64,000 bases of DNA from Aggregatibacter actinomycetemcomitans (GCF_003130205.1 NZ_NRDF01000003.1:93096-157095), one strand, 5' to 3'. Counted from the first letter of the stretch, positions 28,125-37,044 are shown. Made by a program: numbers and translations. The notes: generated by a model not told the origin, from the sequence alone.

Positions 28125-28175
28125 AACAACCCGTTAACCCCCCAAAAGTGCGGTCAAAACTTAAGGAGTTTTCCC

Positions 28176-29189
28176 ATGCGGAAACTGCAAAACACGCTCT
28201 ACATCACCACTCAGGGCAGTTATCTGCATAAGGAGCGGGAGACGCTGGTGGTGGAGCAGGAGAAGAAGAAAGTGGCGCAACTGCCGGTGCATTCCATCGG
28301 GCATATTTTCTGTTTCGGCAATGTGTTGGTGTCGCCGTTTCTCTTGGGATTTTGCGGGGAGAATAATGTCAATCTGGCGTTTTTTACTGAAAATGGGCGT
28401 TTCTTGGGTCGGCTTCAGGGGCGGCAAAGCGGCAATGTGCTGTTGCGGCGGGTACAGTATCGGGTGTCGGAACAAAATCCGGTGCCGATTGCGCGCAATA
28501 TCATCGCGGCGAAGATTCAGGCGAGCAAACGGGTGCTGCAGCGGCAGATTCGCAATTATGGGGCAAATGCACAGCTCCAAAGTGCGGTCGATTCTTTGAA
28601 TGTTTCCTTACGGCAACTGGCTTGCGCCGAAAATCTTGATGAGGTTCGTGGTATCGAGGGCGATGCGGCGGCGCGTTATTTCGGCGTATTTAATCTGCTT
28701 ATTCGTGAGAATACGGGGTTTCATTTTGACGGTCGAAACCGTCGCCCGCCAAGAGACGGCGTGAATGCTTTGCTTTCTTTTTTATATAGTGTTTTGGGGA
28801 AAGATATTAGCGGTGCGCTGCAAGGCGTGGGGCTGGATCCGCAGGTGGGTTTTCTGCACGCCGACCGCCCGGGCAGGGATAGTCTGGCGCAGGATATTTT
28901 GGAAGAATTTCGCGCGTGGTGGGTCGATCGTATGGTGCTTAGTATGATTAATCGCTTGCAGATTAAACCGGCGGATTTTATGAGTGAAGCGGGTGGTGCG
29001 GTAACTTCGAAACCTGAAGCCAGAAAACTGCTGTTTCAGGCGTTGCAGGCGAAAAAGCAGGAGAAGATTGTTCATCCGTTTTTGGGAGAAGAGGTGGAAA
29101 TCGGTTTATTGCCTTATATTCAGGCTATGTTGTTATCACGCCACTTACGTGGGGATTTAGCCGAATATCCGCCATTTTTGATGAGGTGA
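28176..29189 (+). CDS. cas1: CRISPR integrase Cas1, type I-C
   Basis: Metal-dependent integrase that with Cas2 inserts new spacers at the leader end of the array. The 337-residue protein keeps the catalytic triad context: GIEGDAAARYF (Glu), GFLHADRPGRDSLAQD (His) and ILEEFR (acidic). TTAAGGAG precedes the start. A Pasteurellaceae uptake signal lies just upstream (28146) and another inside the gene (28580), unlike the neighbouring cas5-cas8 segment. It looks intact although Cas4, its usual type I-C partner, is missing. Confidence 0.92.
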   Translation: MRKLQNTLYITTQGSYLHKERETLVVEQEKKKVAQLPVHSIGHIFCFGNVLVSPFLLGFCGENNVNLAFFTENGRFLGRLQGRQSGNVLLRRVQYRVSEQNPVPIARNIIAAKIQASKRVLQRQIRNYGANAQLQSAVDSLNVSLRQLACAENLDEVRGIEGDAAARYFGVFNLLIRENTGFHFDGRNRRPPRDGVNALLSFLYSVLGKDISGALQGVGLDPQVGFLHADRPGRDSLAQDILEEFRAWWVDRMVLSMINRLQIKPADFMSEAGGAVTSKPEARKLLFQALQAKKQEKIVHPFLGEEVEIGLLPYIQAMLLSRHLRGDLAEYPPFLMR

Positions 29190-29192
29190 AAA

Positions 29193-29486
29193 ATGTTAAT
29201 GTTGATTACCTATGATATTTCTTTAGGAGACTCGGAGGGGCAAGCCAGGTTGGGCCGTATTGCGAAGCATTGCTTGGATTATGGCGTACGGGCGCAGTAT
29301 TCGGTGTTTGAATGTGATGTAACGCCGGATCAATGGGTAAAATTGAAGGCTAAGCTACTAGCGACTTATGATCCGGATTGTGATAGTTTGCGCTTTTACC
29401 ACCTAGGCAGCAAATGGCGGCGCAAAGTGGAGCACCACGGGGCGAAGCCGGCGGTGGATGTGTTTAAAGATGTGCTTGTTGTCTAG
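29193..29486 (+). CDS. cas2: CRISPR adaptation protein Cas2
   Basis: Bridges two Cas1 dimers in the spacer-integration complex. The 97-residue protein has the ferredoxin-like start MLMLITYDIS with the conserved aspartate and the later RFYHLGSKW segment of the type I-C family. It starts 3 bases after cas1 stops, implying one transcript. Confidence 0.92.
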   Translation: MLMLITYDISLGDSEGQARLGRIAKHCLDYGVRAQYSVFECDVTPDQWVKLKAKLLATYDPDCDSLRFYHLGSKWRRKVEHHGAKPAVDVFKDVLVV

Positions 29487-29677
29487 CTCGCTAACCCCTG
29501 GTTCTCATCAAATTCCTGCTGAGCTAGCGATCCTTGTTTTCTTTAACAATTTGGAATAGTTAATTCATTTGTATAACGACGATATGCCCGTTATACTTAT
29601 TCCACTCTCTATTTTGAAATAAGTTAGCGAAATGCAGTAAGTAATCTACTGATTTTTCTTATTTTTTCATATAGGGA
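29487..29677 (+). promoter_or_regulatory. CRISPR leader
   Basis: An AT-rich, gene-free 191-base stretch between cas2 and the first repeat. Position and composition fit a leader that holds the array promoter and the integration anchor. The opposite end of the array has a degenerate repeat, which supports this end as the leader end. The direct repeat GAGCTAGCGATCC/TAGCTCGCTAACCC near 29486-29531 looks like a hairpin. Confidence 0.65.
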
Positions 29678-30100
29678 CAGCCACCTTCAGGTGGCTGTGT
29701 GTTGAAACAGGTAAGCATTCAGGCAAAGCCGAAAAAAACGAAGCAGCCACCTTCAGGTGGCTGTGTGTTGAAACACCAATACATGAACGTGGAACGCATA
29801 GAAGACATCAGCCACCTTCAGGTGGCTGTGTGTTGAAACAAATTAGTGTAAGAGGTCATTTATGGCATTAGTGCAGCCACCTTCAGGTGGCTGTGTGTTG
29901 AAACATCGCCGGAATGTGTACCGGTCTGCCAGTTTGGCCAGCCACCTTCAGGTGGCTGTGTGTTGAAACGGTAGAAATCCAACAAGTAAAACCAAAACCC
30001 GCCCAGCCACCTTCAGGTGGCTGTGTGTTGAAACACTACCGGCACCTGGAATTGGTTAGCCAATACCCGCAGTCACCTTCGGGTGGCTGTGTGTTGAAAC
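29678..30100 (+). CRISPR. Type I-C CRISPR array, 7 repeats and 6 spacers
   Basis: Repeats of 31 bases start at 29678, 29744, 29809, 29874, 29939, 30004 and 30070; spacers are 34-35 bases. Each repeat opens with an 8-bp stem (CAGCCACC, TTCA, GGTGGCTG) and ends TGTGTTGAAAC, the usual type I-C tail. The first six repeats are identical; the last has two changes (CAGTCACC, TTCG), marking the old end. Spacer 3 (29840-29873) contains a Shine-Dalgarno-like GAGG followed by an ATG, suggesting it came from a gene start in a phage or plasmid. Confidence 0.97.
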
Positions 30101-30230
30101 GGGGACTCTGTTACATCTGAACTCTGATACCAACTAAACTAAGCGCTTTATAAAAATAAGGTGCTTTTCTTTTCCCGCATACCAACACAAAACTCCTTGC
30201 CCTTCCTCCACAAAATATATAGACTGAGTT

Positions 30231-30311
30231 CCGTTATTAGTCGGGGTGCTTTGTGCTGAGATGATACCCGTGAACCTGATACAGTTAATTCTGGCGTAGG
30301 AAACTAACAGA
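30231..30311 (+). promoter_or_regulatory. TPP riboswitch (THI element)
   Basis: The conserved core is clear: CGGGGTGC, CTGAGA, ATACCCG, TGAACCTGATACAG and CTGGCGTAGG, with the closing P1 stem TTAGT/ACTAA. It senses thiamine pyrophosphate and lowers expression of the downstream genes. The first downstream gene is a decayed thiD, so its working target now is probably thiBPQ about 500 bases further on. Confidence 0.93.
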
Positions 30312-30393
30312 GAATCATATTTCCTTTCTTTTTCTCTTCTTCTCTTCATCGTCATTATTGCTGATTATCTTTTTTCATCGAAAAGGAAAAATT

Positions 30394-30450
30394 ATGCAAT
30401 ATGGTTTTTGTCGCCCTGTGCCGGTAAATGGCGGAGGGCATTATGAGTAA
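30394..30450 (+). pseudogene. Short remnant ORF under the TPP riboswitch
   Basis: An 18-codon frame (MQYGFCRPVPVNGGGHYE) with a good ribosome-binding site (AAGGAAAAATT) that ends overlapping the thiD remnant. It could be the two ends of a deleted thiamine gene, such as thiM in the H. influenzae order, or a short leader ORF. I do not recognise the sequence. Confidence 0.35.
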
Positions 30451-30787
30451 GGTTGCGAGGGTTGACTATCGCCGGTTAGGACAGCGGCGGCGGTGCATGT
30501 CGTTTGGTTCATCGGTGACCGTGCAAAATACCTTGAACATGGTTGATATTTATGCCGTATCACTCTAAACCATCCAATGTCAGCTGAAAGCCATTGTGAC
30601 AGATTTTTGATATTCGCACCTTTAAAATCGGTATGCCGGTCGGGCTGGCGGAGACTCCGGTGATGATTGCCAAAAGCGTTAGCGTGAAACAGACTATTGA
30701 AACCGTGAAAGATTATATCACGGCAGCCATCCGTTAAATATCGGGCACGGACCGACTAATCACTGGGCGTATCACGACAAGGATTAA
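30443..30787 (+). pseudogene. thiD: thiD remnant (HMP/HMP-P kinase)
   Basis: The intact enzyme phosphorylates hydroxymethylpyrimidine in thiamine synthesis. Here pieces appear in order in changing frames: LTIAG and DSGGGA (substrate loop), SVTVQNTLNMVDIYAVS, QLKAIVTDF, DIRTFKIGM, GLAET, SVKQTIETVKDYITAAI and finally LNIGHGPTNHWAYHDKD before a stop. At least four frame changes and large deletions reduce about 270 codons to 115. It sits between the TPP riboswitch and thiB. Confidence 0.84.
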
Positions 30788-30808
30788 TTCAAACAGAGGA
30801 ACAGACAA

Positions 30809-31813
30809 ATGAAAAAAACACTTTTATTTTTGACCGCACTTTCTTTAACCGTAGGCACGGCGTTCGCCGACAATCAGAGGGAAAGCGTGAACATTTACAC
30901 TTACGACTCTTTCACTTCCGATTGGGGCGCCGGTCCGAAACTTAAGCAGGCGTTTGAGCAAAAATTTCCCCGTTGCGTGGTGAATTATATGCCTTTTGAA
31001 AGTGGCGGCACGTTGTTTAATCGTGTGCGTTTGGAAGGGCATAAAACCAAAGCGGATATTGTGTTGGGGCTGGATAATTTCGTCTTGGATGAAGCTAAAA
31101 AAAGTAAATTGTTTGATGTGAATAAGGTGGATTTGAGCAAACTTTCGCTGCCGAGCCAATGGGCAGATAACAGCTTCCTGCCTTACGATTTCGGCACTTA
31201 TGCTTTTGTGTATGATAAAAATAAACTGAAAAATCCGCCGAAAAGCCTGAAAGAATTGGTGGAACGTGAGGATTTGCGCGTAATTTACCAAGACCCGCGC
31301 ACCAGCAGTGTCGGACGCGGTTTGTTGGTATGGATGAATGCCGTTTACCCGGCGGATCAAGTGGCGCAGGCGTGGCAGCAGCTTACGAAGCACACGGTGA
31401 CGGTGGGGAAAGGCTGGTCGGACACTTACGGCGCATTTCTGAAAGGTGAGGCGGATTTGGTGTTAAGTTACAGCACGTCGCCTTTGTATCATCAATTATT
31501 TGAAAATAAAGATAATTATGTCGCCACCGAATTCGCCGAAGGCAATTTGACGCAGGTGGAACTGGCGGCGCGCATTGCCGAACACAAAAATCAATGTGCT
31601 GATCAGTTTATGGATTTCCTCATTACACCGGAAGCGCAGAAACACATTGTGACGGATAACGTGATGTTGCCGGTGATTCACGCGCCTGTTGAACCGCACT
31701 TTGATGCGTTAAAAGAAAAATTGTTACGGCAATCTTTCCTGAACACCTCCAACGTCACCCCAGAAGCGTTACGCAGCTGGATCAGCCAATGGCAAACCAC
31801 CTTAACGCAATAA
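30809..31813 (+). CDS. thiB: Thiamine ABC transporter, periplasmic binding protein
   Basis: Binds thiamine, thiamine phosphate or TPP in the periplasm for the ThiPQ importer. The 334-residue protein has a signal peptide (MKKTLLFLTALSLTVGTAFA) and the ThiB pattern VNIYTYDSFTSDWGAGP and LIYQDPRTSSVGRGLL-like segments. AGAGGAAC precedes the start. It is the first gene of thiBPQ and is downstream of a TPP riboswitch. With thiD broken nearby, uptake is likely important for thiamine supply. Confidence 0.93.
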   Translation: MKKTLLFLTALSLTVGTAFADNQRESVNIYTYDSFTSDWGAGPKLKQAFEQKFPRCVVNYMPFESGGTLFNRVRLEGHKTKADIVLGLDNFVLDEAKKSKLFDVNKVDLSKLSLPSQWADNSFLPYDFGTYAFVYDKNKLKNPPKSLKELVEREDLRVIYQDPRTSSVGRGLLVWMNAVYPADQVAQAWQQLTKHTVTVGKGWSDTYGAFLKGEADLVLSYSTSPLYHQLFENKDNYVATEFAEGNLTQVELAARIAEHKNQCADQFMDFLITPEAQKHIVTDNVMLPVIHAPVEPHFDALKEKLLRQSFLNTSNVTPEALRSWISQWQTTLTQ

Positions 31814-31821
31814 CCTGAACG

Positions 31822-33450
31822 ATGTTTTTGTCGTCCCCATCCTTATTCGCCAATCCGCAATTCCACCCGCGTCATTATGTGGGCGGCGTTGCGGTGATGT
31901 TGTTAATTTCTCTATTTTACGGCTTCGCCTTGCGCGCGGTATTGGCGCAGGGCAGTGAATTTCAGTGGCAACAGGTCTTTTCCGATGCCTATTTGCATCA
32001 TGTTATCGCCTTTAGTTTCGGTCAGGCGTTGCTTTCCGCGCTGTTGTCGCTGTTTTTCGGCGTGCTGTTAGCCCGTGCTTTTTATTATGTGGATTTTCCC
32101 GGCAAGGTATTTTTGCTGAAAATCATGTCGCTGACGTTTGTGCTGCCGGTGTTGGTGGCGATTTTCGGCTTAATCGGCATTTACGGCGCTTCCGGTTGGA
32201 TTGCGCAAAGTCTCGGTTTGTTCGGCGAAACCTGGCAGGGCAGCATTTACGGCTTATCGGGTATTCTAACCGCCCATCTTTTCTTTAATATTCCGCTTGC
32301 TACCAAGTTATTTTTGCAAAGTCTGGAAGCCATTCCTTACGAACAGCGCCAACTGGCGGCGCAACTGAATATTCGCGGTTGGCGTTTTGTGCATTTGGTG
32401 GAGTGGTATTATCTGCGCCGCCAAATCCTACCCACTTTCAGCCTGATTTTTATGCTCTGTTTCACCAGTTTCACCGTGGTGCTGACCCTCGGCGGCGGAC
32501 CGCAATATACCACGCTGGAAACGACGATTTATCAGGCGATCCTGTTTGAATTCGATTTGCCGAAAGCGGCGCTGTTTGCGTTGCTGCAATTTGTATTTTG
32601 CCTGCTGTTATTCAGTGCCGGCAGCCTGTTTAGTTCCACCGCGCAAACTACGTTAAGCAGCCCTTATCGTTGGCTTGATACGCCCAAAAGTGCGGTCAAA
32701 ATTTTCCACGTTTTTTTGCTGGTGATGTTTCTGTTGTTTATGTTATCGCCGTTGCTGAATATTATGGTGAGCGCGCTGACCTCGGAAAAATTATTGACGG
32801 CGTGGCACAATCCGCAGTTGTGGAAAGCCTTGGGTTATTCGTTAACCATTGCGCCCACGTCTGCGCTGCTGGCGTTGTTGATGGCGGTGGCGTTATTGCT
32901 GTTATCCCGTCGTTTGCAATGGCTGTATTATGTGAAAACCGCGCAATTTATCATCAATGCGGGCATGGTGATTTTGGCGATTCCCATTTTGGTGTTGGCG
33001 ATGAGCTTGTTTTTATTGCTGCGCGAAATCGATTTTAACAACGCTTATTTATTCGCCATCGTGGTCGCCTGTAATGCCTTGAGTGCCATGCCGTTCGTGT
33101 TACGCATTCTCACCGAACCCTTTAATAACAATATGTTGTATTACGAACGTCTGTGCAATTCCCTTGGTATTCTTGGTTGGCGGCGTTTTCGGCTGATTGA
33201 ATGGCACGATCTTCGTGCACCACTAAAATATGCGTTCGCCTTGGCGTTTGCCTTATCCTTAGGGGATTTCACCGCTATTGCCTTGTTTGGCAATCAGGAT
33301 TTTACCTCGTTGCCCCATTTGCTGTATCAACAGTTAGGCAGCTATCGTCATCAGGACGCGGCGGTGACGGCAGGCATTTTGCTGTTATTATGCGGGGGGA
33401 TTTTCGCCTTAATTGAGAATCAAAAGGAACAATATGATTCGCTTAGATAA
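31822..33450 (+). CDS. thiP: Thiamine ABC transporter permease ThiP
   Basis: Inner-membrane channel of the thiamine importer; a duplicated 2x6-helix permease in one 542-residue chain. Two EAA-type loops that contact the ATPase are visible, the first around [21 protein letters not shown] and the second around [16 protein letters not shown]. It starts 9 bases after thiB and its end overlaps thiQ by 17 bases. Confidence 0.92.
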   Translation: MFLSSPSLFANPQFHPRHYVGGVAVMLLISLFYGFALRAVLAQGSEFQWQQVFSDAYLHHVIAFSFGQALLSALLSLFFGVLLARAFYYVDFPGKVFLLKIMSLTFVLPVLVAIFGLIGIYGASGWIAQSLGLFGETWQGSIYGLSGILTAHLFFNIPLATKLFLQSLEAIPYEQRQLAAQLNIRGWRFVHLVEWYYLRRQILPTFSLIFMLCFTSFTVVLTLGGGPQYTTLETTIYQAILFEFDLPKAALFALLQFVFCLLLFSAGSLFSSTAQTTLSSPYRWLDTPKSAVKIFHVFLLVMFLLFMLSPLLNIMVSALTSEKLLTAWHNPQLWKALGYSLTIAPTSALLALLMAVALLLLSRRLQWLYYVKTAQFIINAGMVILAIPILVLAMSLFLLLREIDFNNAYLFAIVVACNALSAMPFVLRILTEPFNNNMLYYERLCNSLGILGWRRFRLIEWHDLRAPLKYAFALAFALSLGDFTAIALFGNQDFTSLPHLLYQQLGSYRHQDAAVTAGILLLLCGGIFALIENQKEQYDSLR

Positions 33451-34069
33451 CTTATTTTTAGCCGACGACGCTTTGCCCATGGAATTTGATTTACAGGTGG
33501 CGGCAGGGGAGCGTGTTGCCGTGGTCGGTCCGAGCGGCGCAGGCAAAAGCACGTTACTCAATTTAATCGCCGGTTTTGTGTTACCGACACGCGGCGAGAT
33601 TTGGCTGAACGGCGAAAATCACACCCGCAGCGCGCCTTATGAACGACCGGTGTCCATGTTGTTTCAGGAAAATAACCTGTTCCCGCATTTAACGGTTCAA
33701 CAAAATTTGGCGCTGGGCTTAAAAACGTCTTTAAAACTGACCGCACTTGAGCAGCAACAGTTGACGCAGGTCGCCGACGCCGTGGGGTTGGGCGCCTTTT
33801 TGCCCCGCCTGCCGAACAGTCTTTCCGGCGGGCAAAAACAACGGGTGGCACTGGCGCGCTGTTTGTTGCGCGATAAACCGATCTTGTTGCTGGACGAACC
33901 TTTTTCCGCCCTTGACCCCGAATTGCGCGTGGAAATGTTAAACCTGATCGACGAACTTTGTCGCAGCAAACACTTAACCCTGTTGCTTGTCACCCATCAA
34001 CCTTCAGAGCTGGCGGGAAAAGTGGATCGTATTCTGCGTATTGAGAATGGTCGGATAACCTCGTTATAA
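33434..34069 (+). CDS. thiQ: Thiamine ABC transporter ATP-binding protein ThiQ
   Basis: ATPase of the thiamine importer, 211 residues. Walker A is GPSGAGKST (about 33), the signature [16 protein letters not shown] (about 128) and Walker [14 protein letters not shown]. The start at 33434 follows AAAGGAAC and gives the standard MIRLDNL opening; a longer frame to 33413 runs further into thiP. It is the last gene of the operon. Confidence 0.92.
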   Translation: MIRLDNLFLADDALPMEFDLQVAAGERVAVVGPSGAGKSTLLNLIAGFVLPTRGEIWLNGENHTRSAPYERPVSMLFQENNLFPHLTVQQNLALGLKTSLKLTALEQQQLTQVADAVGLGAFLPRLPNSLSGGQKQRVALARCLLRDKPILLLDEPFSALDPELRVEMLNLIDELCRSKHLTLLLVTHQPSELAGKVDRILRIENGRITSL

Positions 34070-34107
34070 GCGAATTGCTATTATGTGCGGACTAAATAGC
34101 ATAAAAA

Positions 34108-34125
34108 TGTAATCTATAGATTACA
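34108..34125. promoter_or_regulatory. 18-bp perfect palindrome, likely toxin-antitoxin operator
   Basis: TGTAATCTATAGATTACA is a perfect inverted repeat 24-41 bases before the toxin start. Its location over the promoter region fits autorepression by the antitoxin. Confidence 0.62.
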
Positions 34126-34148
34126 ATTAAATCAAATTAAGGGATAAT

Positions 34149-34457
34149 ATGAATATTCTTTTAACCAGTGAGAAATTTGATAAGTGGTTAAGTCGTTTAA
34201 AGGATAAATTGGCGGTTGCTATGATCGCCCGTCGATTAGATCGTGCCAGATTGGGGCACTTTGGCGATTGTAAGTTTGTCGGGCAAGGTGTATATGAAAT
34301 GCGGATTGATACCGGAAAAGGGTATCGAATTTATTATGCCCGGCAGGGAGAAGTGACCTATTTTTTAATCAATGGCGGTGATAAACATAGCCAACAACAG
34401 GATATTAATGAAGCCATTAAATTATGGCTTGAATATCAACGAGGAGAATCAGCATGA
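34149..34457 (+). CDS. RelE/HigB-type toxin (addiction-module killer protein)
   Basis: A 102-residue toxin of the PF05973-like killer family (short RelE-fold proteins). Conserved segments are FDKWLSRLKDKLAVAMIARRLDRA, GVYEMRIDTGKGYRIYYA and INGGDKHSQQQDI. It is predicted to act on mRNA or translation. The gene overlaps the antitoxin by 4 bases (ATGA), and the pair carries its own palindromic operator. The genes between thiQ and bioB are unrelated in function, so this is a mobile insertion. Confidence 0.85.
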   Translation: MNILLTSEKFDKWLSRLKDKLAVAMIARRLDRARLGHFGDCKFVGQGVYEMRIDTGKGYRIYYARQGEVTYFLINGGDKHSQQQDINEAIKLWLEYQRGESA

Positions 34458-34744
34458 AGTTCGTCGAATATGATGCGGCAAAATATCTAACAGATGAAGA
34501 AACGATTGCATTTTATTTAACAGACGCATTGGAAAATGGCTCGGAAGCGGAGTTTTTACTTGCCTTGAAAAATGTTGCAAAGGCAAGGGGAATGACACAG
34601 TTAGCCAAGGATTCCGGTGTGCCTCGTGAAAGTTTATATAAAACTTTATCGGGCGAGAGCAAACCCCGTTTTGAAACGATTACTAAAATTGTTAATGCGT
34701 TAGGCGTAAATCTTGCCTTTACCCCTAAAATCACTAATGTTTAA
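34454..34744 (+). CDS. Antitoxin, addiction-module antidote family
   Basis: A 96-residue XRE-type protein that pairs with the upstream toxin. It has the N-terminal FVEYDAAKYLTDEETIAFYL typical of this antidote family and a helix-turn-helix with GMTQLAKDSGVPRESLYKTLSG. It should block the toxin and repress the operon at the palindrome upstream. It ends only 15 bases before bioB. Confidence 0.87.
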   Translation: MKFVEYDAAKYLTDEETIAFYLTDALENGSEAEFLLALKNVAKARGMTQLAKDSGVPRESLYKTLSGESKPRFETITKIVNALGVNLAFTPKITNV

Positions 34745-34759
34745 TTTATCGAGAGACCT

Positions 34760-35764
34760 ATGTTAACCAGTACCCTGCAGATTTACTCCATCACACCGCA
34801 CCCAAGCGTGGAATATTGGTCGGTGTGCAAAGTGGAAGCATTGTTTGAAACGCCGTTTTTAGATTTAGTTTATCGCGCGGCACAAGTGCATCGTCAGAAT
34901 TTCAATCCGCGTGCCATTCAGCTTTCAACTTTAATGTCTATTAAAACCGGTGGTTGCCCTGAGGATTGTGGTTACTGCCCGCAATCGGCGCGTTATCAAA
35001 CGGGCGTGCAAAATCAGCAATTATTGGATGTAGAAGAAGTTGTCGCTAAAGCGAAAATCGCCAAAGCCCGTGGGGCGGGGCGTTTTTGCATGGGGGCGGC
35101 ATGGCGCGGACCAAAACCGAAAGACATTGCCAAAGTGACGGAAATTATCAAAGCGGTGAAAGCCCTCGGCATGGAAACTTGCGGCACCTTCGGCTTATTG
35201 CAAGACGGCATGGCGGAAGAATTAAAAGACGCGGGCTTGGATTATTACAACCACAATTTAGATACCGCGCCGGAGCATTACAGCGAAGTTATCGGCACAC
35301 GCCGTTTCGACGATCGGATCAGCACTTTGGGCAAAGTGCGCAAAGCAGGCTTGAAAGTGTGCTGCGGCGGCATCGTGGGCATGAACGAAACCCGCAAAGA
35401 ACGCGCCGGGCTGATTGCCAGTCTCGCCAATTTGGATCCGCAACCGGAATCCGTTCCGATTAACCAATTAGTGAAAATTGAAGGCACTCCGCTTGCCGAC
35501 GCGGAAGAGTTGGATTGGACGGAATTTGTTCGCACCATCGCCGTGGCGCGTATCACCATGCCGAACAGCTATGTGCGTTTATCCGCCGGTCGCCAGGGCA
35601 TGAGCGAAGAAATGCAGGCAATGTGCTTTATGGCGGGCGCCAATTCCATTTTCTACGGCGACAAACTCCTCGTCACCGGCAACCTGGAAGAAGACGGTGA
35701 CCGTCTGCTGATGGAAAAACTCGATTTAGAACCGGAGACGGAAGAAAACAAGCATTTGCGTTGA
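34760..35764 (+). CDS. bioB: Biotin synthase
   Basis: Radical SAM enzyme that inserts sulfur into dethiobiotin. The 334-residue protein has the SAM-cluster motif CPEDCGYC (CxxxCxxC, about residues 63-70) and later conserved cysteines for the second iron-sulfur cluster ([25 protein letters not shown]). It starts 15 bases after the antitoxin gene and has no other bio gene beside it here. A strong terminator follows. Confidence 0.94.
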   Translation: MLTSTLQIYSITPHPSVEYWSVCKVEALFETPFLDLVYRAAQVHRQNFNPRAIQLSTLMSIKTGGCPEDCGYCPQSARYQTGVQNQQLLDVEEVVAKAKIAKARGAGRFCMGAAWRGPKPKDIAKVTEIIKAVKALGMETCGTFGLLQDGMAEELKDAGLDYYNHNLDTAPEHYSEVIGTRRFDDRISTLGKVRKAGLKVCCGGIVGMNETRKERAGLIASLANLDPQPESVPINQLVKIEGTPLADAEELDWTEFVRTIAVARITMPNSYVRLSAGRQGMSEEMQAMCFMAGANSIFYGDKLLVTGNLEEDGDRLLMEKLDLEPETEENKHLR

Positions 35765-35781
35765 TGATGGATTAGAAAGGA

Positions 35782-35814
35782 AAAGCTACTTTGTATGTAA
35801 AGTGGCTTTTGTTT
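35782..35814 (+). terminator. Terminator after bioB
   Basis: AAAGCTACTTT, GTATGT, AAAGTGGCTTT followed by TGTTT; an 11-base stem with one G-T pair. Confidence 0.75.
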
Positions 35815-35842
35815 ATAGCTAGGCAACATCTAACTATAAAAA

Positions 35843-36375
35843 CCGTACGCTATGCGTATGGAATCAAAGAGCTTAAGTGGTCAACATAAAAAATCACGTC
35901 AATGATAAGTAAAGTCAATGACGACTCAAGTCTATCACACACCAAATGGAACTGTAAGTATCAACATTGTCTTCACACCGAAATAGAGAGGAAAAGCCAT
36001 TTACGGAAAGTTTAGAACGGATATAGGTAGCATATTAATAAATTATGCGACTACAAAAATGTGGAAATAATAGAAGCATATGCGATGAAAGAGCATATTC
36101 ATATGCTTACAAATCCTGCCTAAATTATATCTGTATCAAGTTTTATAAGGTATTTAAAGGGGAAATCATCGTTAATGATTTTTGAAAGGCATGCGAACCT
36201 AAAATACAGCTATGGTAACCGATATTTTTGGTCGAAAGGCTATTATGTAAGCACGGTAGGGCCAAATACAAAGGTAGTGTAGGAGTATATAAGGAATCAG
36301 GAAAAGGAGGGCATGATTCAGGATAATTTATTGAAGAAAGAATATGTGGACCCGCGAAGTACTAGGTCTTTATAG
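35843..36375 (+). mobile_element. IS200/IS605-family remnant with broken tnpA
   Basis: A subterminal hairpin (CCGTACGC, TAT, GCGTATGG at 35843-35861) precedes a decayed Y1 transposase. From ATG at 35918 the frames give MTTQVYHTPNGT, INIVFTPK, RRKAIYGKF, MKEHIHML (the HUH histidines), SSFIRYLKG and finally LLKKEYVDP, with at least three frameshifts and several stops. The element cannot encode an active transposase, but an intact copy elsewhere could still move it. Confidence 0.8.
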
Positions 36376-36451
36376 GGTAGTCTAAAAATCGCATGTTTCC
36401 CGTGCAGGTTGGTATTTTTGCCGAAAATTAAAAATAATGTGCTAAAGGTTG

Positions 36452-36800
36452 CTACCGGTTATCTGACATGTCATCAACATATCCCGTGCTATTTAAGTAA
36501 AGTTCTTCATCCTTATCACCTACAAAATCAAAAGTGTAACCATGTTTTTAATAGGAATGTTGTAGAACATTAAATTTTACTTTGACATGTCTATCGATAT
36601 TTTCGTCTTGCTCGCTGGCTTGTTCTCCGCCTTTGGTTTCCAACAGCCAAATCAAGCCATCCTATGTTTGTATAATGTAATCGGGGAAAAATAAGAGTTG
36701 TTTACCGAATCGTGTGTTGTAAACAATAGAAAGATAGTTTTTGTGCCGAATAGCCATTTTTATAAAATATATTGGCATATTTTGAATCGGGCGGTGTTGG
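36452..36800 (-). pseudogene. Remnant of a restriction-type (type III Res-like) protein C-terminus
   Basis: On the minus strand, pieces read in changing frames: LLFFPDYI, WLLETKGGEQASEQDENID, RHVKVKFN and HGYTFDFVGDKDEELYLNS ending VDDMSDNR before a stop at 36452. The ETKGG segment with an upstream PDYI is the PD-(D/E)XK-like nuclease pattern found at the end of type III restriction subunits and related helicases. Only this tail survives, with frameshifts. The family assignment is moderate. Confidence 0.5.
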
Positions 36801-36821
36801 CTTTTTTGTTTATACATTGAA

Positions 36822-36867
36822 AAAAGTGGGTTAATGCCTCGTACTATAAAGCCTTAACCCACTTTTT
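36822..36867. terminator. Strong hairpin, possible terminator
   Basis: AAAAGTGGGTTAA at 36822-36834 and TTAACCCACTTTTT at 36854-36867 form a 13-bp stem around a 19-base loop. It may be the terminator of the gene lost here. Confidence 0.6.
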
Positions 36868-36995
36868 ATCAACTATTTTACCTGCTATGCCTTGAGAAAA
36901 TGGTTAGTTAAGCGAGGTAGTATCATATCGCAAAACGCCTTGATTTTTGACCGCACTTTTTTATGGCTTATCGGCTTTTATCTTCTTAGTTAATA

Positions 36996-37024
36996 AAAAA
37001 GCTTGGAGAATGTTCCAAGCTTTT
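36996..37024 (-). terminator. Terminator downstream of the PTS permease gene
   Basis: AAAAAGCTTGGA, GAATG, TCCAAGCTTTT; an 11-bp stem just past the permease stop, with a T-run on the minus strand. Confidence 0.8.
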
Positions 37025-37044
37025 ATCAATAGTTAGACGAAAAC

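Larger units (their letters stand above)
27801..28145. other. Gene-free stretch with Neisseriaceae-like intergenic repeats
   Basis: No credible gene. It holds two pairs of inverted copies: GCGTGCGTGGCTGCGCCACA at 27827 against a complementary unit at 27888-27915, and a GGTTAGGTTAGCC/CGTAACCCAACA unit at 27977-28014 against a complementary unit at 28063-28107. Such units are common between genes of oral Neisseriaceae (from memory). Three Neisseriaceae uptake words lie among them. The first Pasteurellaceae uptake signal to the right is at 28146. Confidence 0.62.

Noticed and set aside
29686..29697. TTCAGGTGGC inside each CRISPR repeat resembles an Eikenella-type uptake word
   Set aside because: It is part of the repeat stem-loop and differs from the dialect at key positions; the similarity is explained by the hairpin.
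29914..30120. 68-codon open frame across the CRISPR array
   Set aside because: It is repeat and spacer DNA read through by chance; the translation repeats with the array.
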